From assembly GCA_910585445.1 (NCBI GenBank), contig CAJUEK010000045.1:1-18756 (forward strand): DNA of 18,756 nt, in the 5' to 3' direction. Positions 1 to 8,004 of this stretch are shown here, piece after piece. Made by a program: the position numbers and the translations under genes. Positions within the stretch are counted from its first letter, which is position 1. The number at the start of each line of letters is the position of its first letter. This stretch comes from an uncultured Bacteroidales bacterium (GTDB lineage: Bacteria > Bacteroidota > Bacteroidia > Bacteroidales > UBA932). The notes under the pieces were generated by a model. It ran no database searches. It worked only from the letters and a program-made list of their open reading frames with translations, and was not told where the DNA came from.

Positions 1-45
1 GCAAAGTGGCCATCGCTTTTATAACATTAATTTTTAACTACTGAT

Positions 46-2268
46 TCACATTATTGATATATATCCGGAACATTTGTCATTTTTAGACGCTTCAATCTTG
101 AATGTCCATCTTGAAAGTTCTTTTTCCGCCAAGTCCTTGCCTGGGAATCTGTAGTCAGGTTCACCGACAGATATATCCAGACTGATTTGCTGGTCCGGCG
201 AAGAGGGCGATATCCCCATTCCTTCCGGCATTTTAGGTCCGGATATGATTATTTCAGAGTCTGTCGTATATTCTGTGACTGTGGAATATCTGACAATTGG
301 ATTTTCATATTCTCCCATATTGAAGCCGTCACTGCTGTCCTGAAGGAAATAGGAAAGTCCATTTAATCCGCATGTTCTCCATATATGATAGTATTGTGGC
401 ATGAATGCAAGTATGCCGCTGCTTCTGAATTCGTCAGGATAATCCGTGTATTTGTACACAGTGCGTTTCTGTACATTGCTGTCTTTGTCCTTGAGTTCAA
501 GTTGATATACCCGGGCACCACCGCAAGGATAGTTGACTTTTCCATCTACGAGGGTCTTGCGAAATGATGTGGACGTATTCTTTACAAAATATGAGGAATA
601 GTCGTTCTGTTCATATTTGATAGTCATATATCCTCCAGTAGGGAATGTGACACGGTTAAGAAGAGATGCTGAAAAATTATTGAACATCGGTGATCTCTCA
701 TCACTTATATACTCAATGTCATTAGCAGATTCAGCGTCATTACTGATGCCCTCCGGAACCTTTGGAAGGATTCCTTGAGGCTTTGCTGATTCATGTCTGC
801 TGTATCCCCAATAGTCAATATTTTTTGTACATGGCTGCGTAGATATGCTGTTGTATTCAAAAGTATGCTTACCTTCAATAGAGTTGCTTATAGCCTGAAG
901 GAACATATATGCATTGTTTTGATAGTAGTGCGTAAATGTTGTCCTTTCTATTGTATAGCCGTTTATCAAGGATCTCATGGAAACGGACTGCAACCTGGCT
1001 CCGCATGACTTGCCGAACCGTGACACCGATCTATCCTTGAACTGTACCTCATTGCGGCCTGAATATGAGAAAGAGATTTCTTTGTCATCCGTGGATATTC
1101 TACGGATTAAAGCTATTTTGCTCAATGTCTGCCTTATGCCGTCTTCCGTTATCAGCGGGGACGGTCTGTAGTTAACATCAATTATGTTGGTACCAATAGA
1201 GATGGGGACAATAGAGTTGTTAACGGCCGTAGATGTAGCAGGTACAGCTGAATATGAATAATATATGTTATAGCCTTTCCTAATAAGTTCGTCATACCTG
1301 TCATCTATAGCAAGCAAAGCCGGACGGTCATGATAATCCTGCTCAATATCTTCTCCCATATAGGTTATTTCCAATTTTCTCCCATTTGGTGCGATAATTT
1401 TTGAAAGATAGAATCCGGATATCCTGTTCTTTGTCATTACTGGCAATGCCACATTTTCCCATACTAAGGCAGTATAGTCCACTGCACCATAACTGCCTCC
1501 GAAGCAATATACATATCCGTCATCGGTCGTTATACGTATTTCCGAATCATATTCTCCAGTTGGCCCCAGCTTATATCTGGATATATCCACCTCATAATGC
1601 CCTCCGTCATTTCCAGAGACAATTACGCTTCCGTCAAAATCTATCATGAATTTTCCGGAATGTTTTCCGAAATTGAAATGATAGATGTCGGAAGAAAACT
1701 CACCTTGATAGTCATTATCTTTAAAAGCAAGAGCATCCTCAACAAGAGTTGTCCCTATATACGACAGCGGAGAGCCAGAAAGCATGTCCTTTTTGACTTT
1801 TGCCGGATTCCTTCTCGCATATTTAAGATTCCAGAGGAAACCGGCTGTAACAGGATCTGCAAGCATTTCGTCCGGCTTTCCTTTGACTTCCCTATATATT
1901 ATGCCTCCGCATTCCAGTGACCAGTCTCTTCCGACAAAGTTGTCCGGCTCATTTGGCCTGAAACCTTCAGAGTTGTACCTTACCGAAATCGGAAAGTCAA
2001 AGTCCGGGTCCTGGAAATGGATAACCGGGATGCTCAAATCAAGCCGTCCGGAGTTCTGCAAAACGGGAATCTTGTCATACATTATCATGGATGCCGTCTG
2101 CGGGGACATTCCTTTTATCTTATACTTCATGTCATACTGTGCCGTGCCGGACTCGGCATCTGCAGGAACAATATCCTGAGAATGACATAATACAGGGAAT
2201 GCGTTAAACAGGATTGCAACGGCAAGGCTGATTCCTGTTCCGGATTTGTGTGTGAATGTCTGTACCAT
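46..2268 (-). CDS. Exported Rhs/YD-like large protein (Bacteroidetes family)
   Basis: A 740-residue exported protein. It resembles the N-terminal, pre-repeat part of Bacteroidetes Rhs/YD-repeat proteins. Visible hallmarks are the 'VGRDWSLECGGIIYREV' block (the family's 'GLGWSLNAGGVITR'), 'ITTDDGYVYCFGG', 'KIIAPNGRKLEITY', 'NIDYWGYSRH', and 'LLNRVTFPTGGYMTIKYE' (family 'ITYPTGG..EFEYE'). I chose the ATG at 2266-2268 because it puts a basic stretch and a hydrophobic signal peptide (GISLAVAILFNAFPVLCHS) at the N-terminus. An in-frame ATG at 2394 would add 42 residues without a signal character. The frame closes at 46 with no recognisable YD core, T9SS C-terminal domain or toxin tip, so it is either a short family member or its continuation lies to the left. 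It is transcribed divergently from the secretion operon and shares its control region. Role as a surface or secreted protein is inferred; no enzymatic function is visible. Confidence 0.75.
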   Translation of the reverse strand: MVQTFTHKSGTGISLAVAILFNAFPVLCHSQDIVPADAESGTAQYDMKYKIKGMSPQTASMIMYDKIPVLQNSGRLDLSIPVIHFQDPDFDFPISVRYNSEGFRPNEPDNFVGRDWSLECGGIIYREVKGKPDEMLADPVTAGFLWNLKYARRNPAKVKKDMLSGSPLSYIGTTLVEDALAFKDNDYQGEFSSDIYHFNFGKHSGKFMIDFDGSVIVSGNDGGHYEVDISRYKLGPTGEYDSEIRITTDDGYVYCFGGSYGAVDYTALVWENVALPVMTKNRISGFYLSKIIAPNGRKLEITYMGEDIEQDYHDRPALLAIDDRYDELIRKGYNIYYSYSAVPATSTAVNNSIVPISIGTNIIDVNYRPSPLITEDGIRQTLSKIALIRRISTDDKEISFSYSGRNEVQFKDRSVSRFGKSCGARLQSVSMRSLINGYTIERTTFTHYYQNNAYMFLQAISNSIEGKHTFEYNSISTQPCTKNIDYWGYSRHESAKPQGILPKVPEGISNDAESANDIEYISDERSPMFNNFSASLLNRVTFPTGGYMTIKYEQNDYSSYFVKNTSTSFRKTLVDGKVNYPCGGARVYQLELKDKDSNVQKRTVYKYTDYPDEFRSSGILAFMPQYYHIWRTCGLNGLSYFLQDSSDGFNMGEYENPIVRYSTVTEYTTDSEIIISGPKMPEGMGISPSSPDQQISLDISVGEPDYRFPGKDLAEKELSRWTFKIEASKNDKCSGYISIM

Positions 2269-2394
2269 ATTATTATAATTAGGATTATAGATAAACCATC
2301 GTAAGCTCCTCTCCATCTTTGACGGAATAAATGTAATGCGTTCCCTGTGGCGGATCTCCGCATTTATCGCATCTTGAGTAAACATTGACACCAT

Positions 2395-2609
2395 TGCATC
2401 TGAATGTCAATACCTTACACACTTTTTATTGATTAATTATTGAGTGCTTATTGATTTATTTCCGGTGATTGTCAATTTTTTGTCAGCAGACAATCAACAA
2501 AATGAATGTAACTCCTTATCAATCAACACACAGGTTATCAATTTCCTGTCAATATACTGTAAACGGGAGCGGCGGATTGCCGTATTGCCTACCTTCAAAC
2601 AAAAAAATC
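2395..2609. promoter_or_regulatory. Divergent control region of Rhs-like gene and secretion operon
   Basis: AT-rich intergenic stretch between the divergent Rhs-like gene and the pseudopilin operon. It contains three perfect TTATTGA direct repeats at 2426, 2437 and 2448, i.e. exactly 11 bp apart. It also has further TCAAT half-sites (2407, 2472, 2519, 2538, 2549) and a 7-bp inverted repeat GATTGTC/GACAATC (about 2467-2493). I find no TAnnTTTG element on either strand here, unlike two other genes in this window. The phased repeats look like an activator binding array, which is inference. Confidence 0.5.
2426..2454. repeat. Three TTATTGA heptamers, 11-bp phased
   Basis: TTATTGA occurs at 2426-2432, 2437-2443 and 2448-2454, identical copies one helical turn apart. 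Such spacing is typical of tandem sites for response-regulator-type activators. They lie about 155-185 bp upstream of the chosen pseudopilin start. Confidence 0.7.
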
Positions 2610-3014
2610 ATGGTTAAAGCAAAAAGACTTAAGGCATTTTCATTGTCAGAACTACTGGTTGTGCTTGTCATTATAGGTATCCTTGTAATAGTGGCCCTGC
2701 CTAATCTCATGCCCCTCATATCCAAAGCCAAGGCAACTGAGGCCCAGCAGCAGCTTGCTTTTGTGCATACCCTACAGCAGAGCTATTTCTACACGTGGTC
2801 CAGATATTCGGAATCCTTGGAAGATATCGGGTTCGAACAGCAGGCATTGGTTACTGAAGGAGGCATGGCAAATTATATCATAGAAATAGTGGAAGCCGAC
2901 GGACAGGGATTCCGCGCCAGGGCAAGAGCCGTTGTTGATTTTGACCGTGACGGACAGTTCAATGAATGGGAGATTGACCAGGACAAAAGACTGGTTGAGA
3001 CCGTAAAGGATTGA
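2610..3014 (+). CDS. gspG: Major pseudopilin, GspG-like, with EF-hand-type loop
   Basis: A 134-residue class III prepilin and the first gene of the secretion operon. After a short basic leader (MVKAKRLKA) comes F10 as +1, with SLSEL giving the conserved Glu at mature position +5. The hydrophobic helix LLVVLVIIGILVIVALP follows. The residue before the cleavage site is Ala instead of the usual Gly. The C-terminus holds D110-x-D112-x-D114-G115-x-F117-N118-x-x-E121, an exact fit to the 12-residue EF-hand loop. GspG proteins are known to need calcium for folding, but usually through a different loop. The start at 2610 was preferred over an in-frame upstream ATG at 2469 because only it gives a normal leader length. 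The protein would polymerise into the periplasmic pseudopilus that drives export through the secretin. Confidence 0.9.
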   Translation: MVKAKRLKAFSLSELLVVLVIIGILVIVALPNLMPLISKAKATEAQQQLAFVHTLQQSYFYTWSRYSESLEDIGFEQQALVTEGGMANYIIEIVEADGQGFRARARAVVDFDRDGQFNEWEIDQDKRLVETVKD

Positions 3015-3019
3015 CACCT

Positions 3020-3478
3020 ATGCTTGTAATTGCAGGACATATAGCTATCTGTGTGACATTTGCAGCTATAGCGGCCTCCGACTTCAGGTCACGGAGCATC
3101 AGCGTATTATGGATTTTCCTTGCCGGCATTTCCGCCTTGCTTTTAGCCTTTTCCATCTACGGATGGGAGCGCATGCTTCACAATATCATTACAGGAGGTA
3201 TCCTGCTGGCTTTTGTCAATGCATGCTGTCTTATTTATTTCAAGGCAAAATACGGCAGAGATTCCGCATATGTGGATTCCGCTATAGGTCTTGGCGATAT
3301 AGTGTTCCTCGCAATATGCATCCCTCTGTTTACTTGCGACCTGTTTGTATGGATGATGGTCGCCTCCTCTGCAATGGGGCTGCTCTACGCCTTATGTTTC
3401 CGATCCGACAGCATCCCTCTTGCCGGAATAAGCGCATTGGTGTCAATGGCAATCATTATTATTGAGATATTCAAATGA
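3020..3478 (+). CDS. Prepilin peptidase, catalytic domain only (A24 family)
   Basis: A polytopic membrane aspartyl protease that would cleave the leader peptides of the four pseudopilins in this operon. Counting from the ATG at 3020 (152 residues), the first catalytic Asp is D21 in 'SDFRSRSI'. The second is D93 in the 'GLGDI' motif, the GxGD signature of family A24. Several hydrophobic segments surround both. The N-terminal cysteine/methylation domain of proteobacterial PilD/GspO is absent, so this is the short form, and N-methylation of pilins is not predicted. A TTG at 3011 overlaps the pseudopilin stop and is an alternative start; ATG is preferred. The gene ends in an ATGA overlap with the ATPase gene. 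A dedicated peptidase inside the operon suggests the locus is self-contained. Confidence 0.85.
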   Translation: MLVIAGHIAICVTFAAIAASDFRSRSISVLWIFLAGISALLLAFSIYGWERMLHNIITGGILLAFVNACCLIYFKAKYGRDSAYVDSAIGLGDIVFLAICIPLFTCDLFVWMMVASSAMGLLYALCFRSDSIPLAGISALVSMAIIIIEIFK

Positions 3479-4890
3479 CTATAGAGGACAAAATACCAGT
3501 TGAGATACTTCAGACACTCAACCCTGAGATTGTAAAGGAGTACTCCCTGATACCATACGGCAAATCAGGAGATTCGCTCATCTGCTACAGAAAGTCAGGC
3601 TGCTGTCCGGATGGCAAGCTTGATATGCTCAGTGCAGTAACCGGCTACCATATATCCGTTTCCGACATTGACGGGGAGGCATTTGCCCGCCTGTATATCA
3701 AGAACTATCGTGACGGATTGTCCAGGAAGGCCGGCACAGGGAAAGACTTCCTGTACAGCCTGATACGTGAAGCATATTTCATGTATTGCAGCGACATTCA
3801 TTTCGAGTGTTACGAATCCCGATACAGGATAAGGTTCAGGATAGACGGCAAACTTATGGAGCAGTATTCTCTTGAACAGAGCCAGTACATATCACTTGTA
3901 AACCAGGTCAAGATACTTTCCATGCTTGACATTGCGGAGAAGAGGCTGCCTCAGGATGGAAGGCTGTTCTATAAGTCTGAAGATATCAAATTTGATGTCA
4001 GGGTATCCGTAATGCCTTCTGTGTATGGTGAAAAGGTCGTGATGAGGCTTCTGACAAGGCAGCCTGAACTTCTGGAAATTGACAACCTCGGCCTGGAAAG
4101 GAAGCAGCTTGCGGACTACAGGACTGCAATAGGCAGGCCATTCGGCATGATTCTGATAAGCGGGCCGACCGGTTCCGGCAAGAGCACGACATTATATGCG
4201 ACTCTACGCGTGCTGAACAAAGAATGGAACAATATACTCACAATAGAAGACCCTGTTGAATATACTCTTGACGGAGTGAATCAGGTTCAGCTCAAGGAAG
4301 AAGTCGGGCTAAGTTTTCCGGTAGCATTGAGGACATTCCTCAGGCAGGACCCGGATGTCATAATGGTCGGAGAGATAAGGGACCAGGATACAGCCCAAAT
4401 GGCAGTCAGAAGTTCACTTACAGGCCATCTGGTACTTTCCACAATACATGCGAACAGTGCCTACGGATGCGTGCAGCGTCTTGTCGGGATGGGAATCAAC
4501 AGGTATCTGATAGCTGACACCCTGATACTTATGGCTGCGCAGAGACTGGTCCGCATACTCTGCCCGTACTGCCGTCAAGAGTATTTTATGGAAGGACGGC
4601 GCATCTACAGGCCCGTGGGCTGTGAAAAATGTTTCTATACCGGCTATCGGGGAAGGAAAGCCATATATGAGATAATTCCTGTTGATGATGACATCAGGAC
4701 ATGCATACGTGACGAGAATGCAGACATAGACAGGATAATAAGCAATAAAGGAATTTCGACACTTTCTTCGTCAGGATACCGGCTGCTGTATTCCGGAGAC
4801 ACATCTCTTGAAGAGATACTTCCGTTTGCAGGCGGTGAATATCAGGTGTCACAAGAAGAAGTGCCGGATAGAAAACAAATGGACATATGA
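3475..4890 (+). CDS. gspE: Type II secretion / type IV filament assembly ATPase, GspE-like
   Basis: A 471-residue cytoplasmic hexameric ATPase of the GspE/PilB family that powers pseudopilus growth. Walker A is GPTGSGKS at residues 230-237. The Asp box is LTIEDPVEY near 255-263. Walker B is DPDVIMVGE around 292-300, and the His box is GHLVLSTIHAN near 317-327. A zinc-binding tetracysteine module follows (C363, C366, C383, C386), as in GspE and PilB but not in PilT retraction ATPases. The N-terminal arm of about 90 residues is short. The core N2E region 'SDIHFECYESRYRIRFRIDG' is clear. The gene overlaps the peptidase gene upstream and the secretin gene downstream by ATGA junctions, so stoichiometry is probably set by translational coupling. 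No second ATPase is encoded in the window. Confidence 0.95.
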   Translation: MTIEDKIPVEILQTLNPEIVKEYSLIPYGKSGDSLICYRKSGCCPDGKLDMLSAVTGYHISVSDIDGEAFARLYIKNYRDGLSRKAGTGKDFLYSLIREAYFMYCSDIHFECYESRYRIRFRIDGKLMEQYSLEQSQYISLVNQVKILSMLDIAEKRLPQDGRLFYKSEDIKFDVRVSVMPSVYGEKVVMRLLTRQPELLEIDNLGLERKQLADYRTAIGRPFGMILISGPTGSGKSTTLYATLRVLNKEWNNILTIEDPVEYTLDGVNQVQLKEEVGLSFPVALRTFLRQDPDVIMVGEIRDQDTAQMAVRSSLTGHLVLSTIHANSAYGCVQRLVGMGINRYLIADTLILMAAQRLVRILCPYCRQEYFMEGRRIYRPVGCEKCFYTGYRGRKAIYEIIPVDDDIRTCIRDENADIDRIISNKGISTLSSSGYRLLYSGDTSLEEILPFAGGEYQVSQEEVPDRKQMDI

Positions 4891-6515
4891 CAGTAAGAAC
4901 ATGTATGATTGCATTGCTGCTCTTTTCTTCTGCGGCATATTGCATGGGGCAGCCTATGGACAGTACCGGAATAGCCGATGTCAGCAGACGTCTTGAGAAT
5001 TTGGTTGAAGAACATCCTGTCTTTGCTGAAGAAGTGGATGTCTCCGTAGGAAAGATGCAGCTGTCGGAACTCCTTAGAATGGTGGCCAAGATGAAGAATG
5101 TCAACATTTCTGTCAGGGATGGGCTGGACTGCATGATAACTTGCAGTTTTTCGCGTTCGAGAATAGACAAGCTCCTGCTTTTCATTTGCGAAGAGTATGG
5201 CCTTGACATAGCGATATACGGCAATATCGTTTCGGTGTTCAGAAAGGTGCCTGAGCCTGAAATCTACACATCTCCGGATATAAGATGGATTGTGCCGGAC
5301 TCTCTGTTTTCCTTCCGGTTCACAGACAAATATCTTTCTGACGTAACCGGAATAATATCACGTAATGCCGGAATAAATGTGATTGTCCCGAAGCCGTTGC
5401 AGCAGGAAAAGATTGACGGAAGCGCTGATAAGGTAAATATTTATGATGCCCTGAAGATAATAGCCGAAACAAACGGGCTGTCACTATTTCCTGTAAAGGG
5501 CAGTTCAAGGCTATGGTGCATGCACCGTCCTTCGGAAGAAAAGGTAACACAGGCATCCGGACGCAGGCTTGGATTCAGTATGGCAGCTGAGAATACCGCT
5601 ATGGTAATCCCTCTAAACTTCAGATCTGTCCGTAACATAGAGTCACTTATACCGTCTCCGCTTTCGGAAGGACTTGCAGTGATAACGTCAGAGGAAATGA
5701 ATTCAGTGATTCTCCATGGAAGTTCCGAACGTGTTTCGCGTGTAAAGGATTTCATTTCGGGAATAGATGTACGGATACCTCTTGTAGCCATTGATGTAAT
5801 GATTGTAGAAGTTTCCAAGACATCTCTGAGAGATGTAGGCCTCAAGGCTGGACGCAGGGCAAAGGCTGTGGAAACAGAAGGCAGCATCGGAGGTGGAATC
5901 GACCTGACAATAGGGACAAGCCCGATATTGTCACTGCTTCAGAGGATAGACGGATTCAGTAACATGAATCTCGGGAATGTTGCCGAGAACCTCTACGTTG
6001 AACTGAAATTACTGGAAAACAACGGGTTGCTCAATCTGGAGTCAACACCAAAACTTTCAACCCTTAACGGTCATCAGGCTGTTCTGACCAAAGGAGAAAC
6101 AACTTATTATAAAGAAGTCAGCACATCATATATAGGCTCTCAGAATCCGTGGCAGAATTCTTCATATACATGGAAAAGCGTAGATGCAGACCTGACCCTC
6201 AAGATTACCCCATATGTGAGCTGCGATAGTCTTGTGACCTTGGATGTGGACCTGAACCAAAGCGAATTTGGTGTAATGACAGAAGAAAATGCGCCACCTG
6301 ACATCAAAAGGCGCGGTTTCAAGAGCATTGTCAAGGCCGCTGACGGAGATGTAGTCCTGCTTGGAGGAATTGATGTCAGCCTGTCGTCTGACGAACGGCG
6401 GGGACTTCCGGGCATATGCCGCGTACCTGTCCTGAGGTGGATATTCGGAGGCCGGAAAAAAGAAAAGACAGAGTCAAAACTAAATATATTCATACGTCCA
6501 GTCATAGTACAATAA
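4887..6515 (+). CDS. gspD: Type II secretion system secretin, GspD-like
   Basis: A 542-residue outer-membrane secretin forming the exit channel. An N-terminal signal peptide (about residues 1-22) is followed by an N0/STN-like domain (about 50-120), then N1-like and N3-like ring domains (about 140-205 and 240-297). The secretin core runs from about 298 to 542. Core hallmarks are 'VAIDVMIVEVSKTSLRDVG', 'LNLESTPKLSTLNGHQAVL', 'KRRGFKSIVKAADGDVVLLG' and the terminal 'GLPGICRVPVLRWIFGG...LNIFIRPVIV'. The C-terminus stops directly after the core, so there is no pilotin-binding S-domain extension, and no pilotin gene is visible nearby. Outer-membrane targeting may therefore differ from the classical system (inference). 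The start overlaps the end of gspE, and its stop overlaps the next start (TAATG). Confidence 0.95.
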   Translation: MTVRTCMIALLLFSSAAYCMGQPMDSTGIADVSRRLENLVEEHPVFAEEVDVSVGKMQLSELLRMVAKMKNVNISVRDGLDCMITCSFSRSRIDKLLLFICEEYGLDIAIYGNIVSVFRKVPEPEIYTSPDIRWIVPDSLFSFRFTDKYLSDVTGIISRNAGINVIVPKPLQQEKIDGSADKVNIYDALKIIAETNGLSLFPVKGSSRLWCMHRPSEEKVTQASGRRLGFSMAAENTAMVIPLNFRSVRNIESLIPSPLSEGLAVITSEEMNSVILHGSSERVSRVKDFISGIDVRIPLVAIDVMIVEVSKTSLRDVGLKAGRRAKAVETEGSIGGGIDLTIGTSPILSLLQRIDGFSNMNLGNVAENLYVELKLLENNGLLNLESTPKLSTLNGHQAVLTKGETTYYKEVSTSYIGSQNPWQNSSYTWKSVDADLTLKITPYVSCDSLVTLDVDLNQSEFGVMTEENAPPDIKRRGFKSIVKAADGDVVLLGGIDVSLSSDERRGLPGICRVPVLRWIFGGRKKEKTESKLNIFIRPVIVQ

Positions 6516-7492
6516 TGCTGTATTTCCGTTTCATATTGGCAGAAGGCAATTCCTCTATTGAAGGCAGGGACCAGTCTGCAGTCTTTAATTTGCCTCTGAA
6601 AATCTATAGTTATAGCCGTCGTGGCAAAGGGAAGGTCCCATGTCTTGATGCCTTGGCCGATGCCTGCATTATGGAGGATGTCAAGAAACTGACAGCCAAG
6701 TACGGCAAATATGCAGTCGTTTCATTTGAGGGAAGTTCTATATTTTCCATTGAAAAGGATTCCGATGACAGCCTGGCAAGGCAAGTTGCTGAAGACAAGC
6801 TGACTTTTGCCTCAAATCCATATTGGAAAAACAAGGACATGACATTGTTTGTCCGCCGTTCCCGTATCATACCAGTGTTGGATTTGCTCAAATCTTCCGG
6901 TATTGCGGTAATGAAATGGCAGCTTGCAGATTATGGCAGGCAAGAGGAACACGGGCTGGAAATGTATCTCAAAGAATCTCTCGCTGAAGGGCTGTCCTTT
7001 TCCGGATTAAGGAACGACCCGGAAGGACTCTTCTCGTATATGTGCTTCAGACTTGACAGAGCCAAGTTTGTGGCATTGGCAGCAATACTCTTTATCGTGA
7101 TGTCTGACTGCCTGCTTTCACGATTCCTGTCAGATAAAATCTCCGACGCGTCAGCTGAGTTGGAGGCCATAAGGAGACAGACCGGTGAAAGCATTGAGAT
7201 GGAAAAAGATGCGGTTATCATCATGTCTGGATTAGGTGCAGGAATCTTTCCTCCAGCATCTTATATAATTGACAGACTGTCTGTCTTGAAACCCAAAGGA
7301 ATCCTATATACAAAAGTGAGCATTACGGGGAAAGTGATAACAGCTGCCGGGAATGTGACAGACTCTGATTCTCTTGTGAGGTTGGCAGATTCACTTGAGG
7401 AAGAAGACTATATAACGGGTTGCAGCATATCTTCGATTAAAACGGGAAGGAACGGGACTCAGTCATTCATATTGGAAATCGCTCTGAAATGA
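6515..7492 (+). CDS. Inner-membrane assembly protein, GspL/PilN-like
   Basis: A 325-residue bitopic protein. The first 180 or so residues are soluble and probably cytoplasmic. One transmembrane helix lies at about 184-202 (KFVALAAILFIVMSDCLLS), then a short coiled-coil-like stretch and a C-terminal periplasmic domain with the beta-alpha-beta look of PilN/GspL ferredoxin-like folds ('VSITGKVITAAGNVTDSDSL'). This topology, and the position between the secretin and a GspM-like gene, fit the GspL role of linking the ATPase to the periplasmic platform. Sequence similarity to proteobacterial GspL is not obvious by eye, so the assignment rests on architecture and context. The ATG at 6515, within TAATG over the secretin stop, was chosen over an upstream in-frame ATG at 6416 that would overlap the secretin by 100 bp. 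Confidence 0.65.
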   Translation: MLYFRFILAEGNSSIEGRDQSAVFNLPLKIYSYSRRGKGKVPCLDALADACIMEDVKKLTAKYGKYAVVSFEGSSIFSIEKDSDDSLARQVAEDKLTFASNPYWKNKDMTLFVRRSRIIPVLDLLKSSGIAVMKWQLADYGRQEEHGLEMYLKESLAEGLSFSGLRNDPEGLFSYMCFRLDRAKFVALAAILFIVMSDCLLSRFLSDKISDASAELEAIRRQTGESIEMEKDAVIIMSGLGAGIFPPASYIIDRLSVLKPKGILYTKVSITGKVITAAGNVTDSDSLVRLADSLEEEDYITGCSISSIKTGRNGTQSFILEIALK

Positions 7493-8004
7493 AAATAAAG
7501 GAATACCGGAAAACAATAATGCTGTTGGCCATATTGGCAGCAGCCATTATTATGGCAGCACATTTTACTGTGATGAAAAGTGCCCGAATGGCAGTAAGGC
7601 TATACTCATTAAAAACAGAGTTGGATGAACAAAGCCGCAAAAATGCTGAGAACAAGGCCATTAATACCGGTCACGGCATCCATGCTGAGGTTTCAGATGG
7701 CAGCACTGTCATACAGGAAATTTTAAGTTGCATAAAAAAGCATGGCTGTTCCGTCATATCAGTAAAACCGGAGATTGTAATTAATCAGGAAAAATACGGC
7801 CTCAATCGCATATCAGTCTCATATACAGGAAATTTCCACGACCAGATACTTGTCCTGGACAGCATCTGCAGGGCTTTGACACCAGGACAGGCAATGCAGG
7901 AATGCTCATTCATGGTTGAATCAGGCTTGTCCGGAAAATCTGTAGCATGTTCATTCGTATTGAACTATATAATAAAGAATCATGGAGAGAAACAGCAGAT
8001 TTAA
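7489..8004 (+). CDS. Inner-membrane assembly protein, GspM/PilO-like
   Basis: A 171-residue protein with a short basic cytoplasmic tip and one N-terminal transmembrane helix (about residues 9-28, rich in Ile, Leu and Ala). A helical linker follows ('LYSLKTELDEQSRKNAENK'), then a compact C-terminal periplasmic domain with alternating strands and helices. This is the GspM/PilO plan, in which the periplasmic ferredoxin-like domain pairs with that of GspL/PilN. The gene follows the GspL-like gene through an ATGA overlap and overlaps the next gene by 23 nt. The assignment is from architecture and gene order, not from a diagnostic motif. Confidence 0.6.
   Translation: MKIKEYRKTIMLLAILAAAIIMAAHFTVMKSARMAVRLYSLKTELDEQSRKNAENKAINTGHGIHAEVSDGSTVIQEILSCIKKHGCSVISVKPEIVINQEKYGLNRISVSYTGNFHDQILVLDSICRALTPGQAMQECSFMVESGLSGKSVACSFVLNYIIKNHGEKQQI

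Noticed and set aside
2513..2545. DnaA-box-like TTATCAATC/TTATCAATT motifs
   Set aside because: They depart from TTATCCACA at key positions, and there is no origin context.
2426..2560. Possible CRISPR or origin-type iterons in the repeat-rich region
   Set aside because: Repeats are only 5-7 bp with no unique spacers of fixed length, no rep gene and no cas gene; a transcription-factor array is simpler.
3475..4890. PilT-type retraction ATPase as an alternative for the ATPase gene
   Set aside because: The zinc tetracysteine module and N2E region match GspE/PilB; PilT lacks the tetracysteine.
4694..5224. 176-residue minus-strand open frame across the gspE/gspD junction
   Set aside because: It is antisense to two strongly supported genes and shows no family features.
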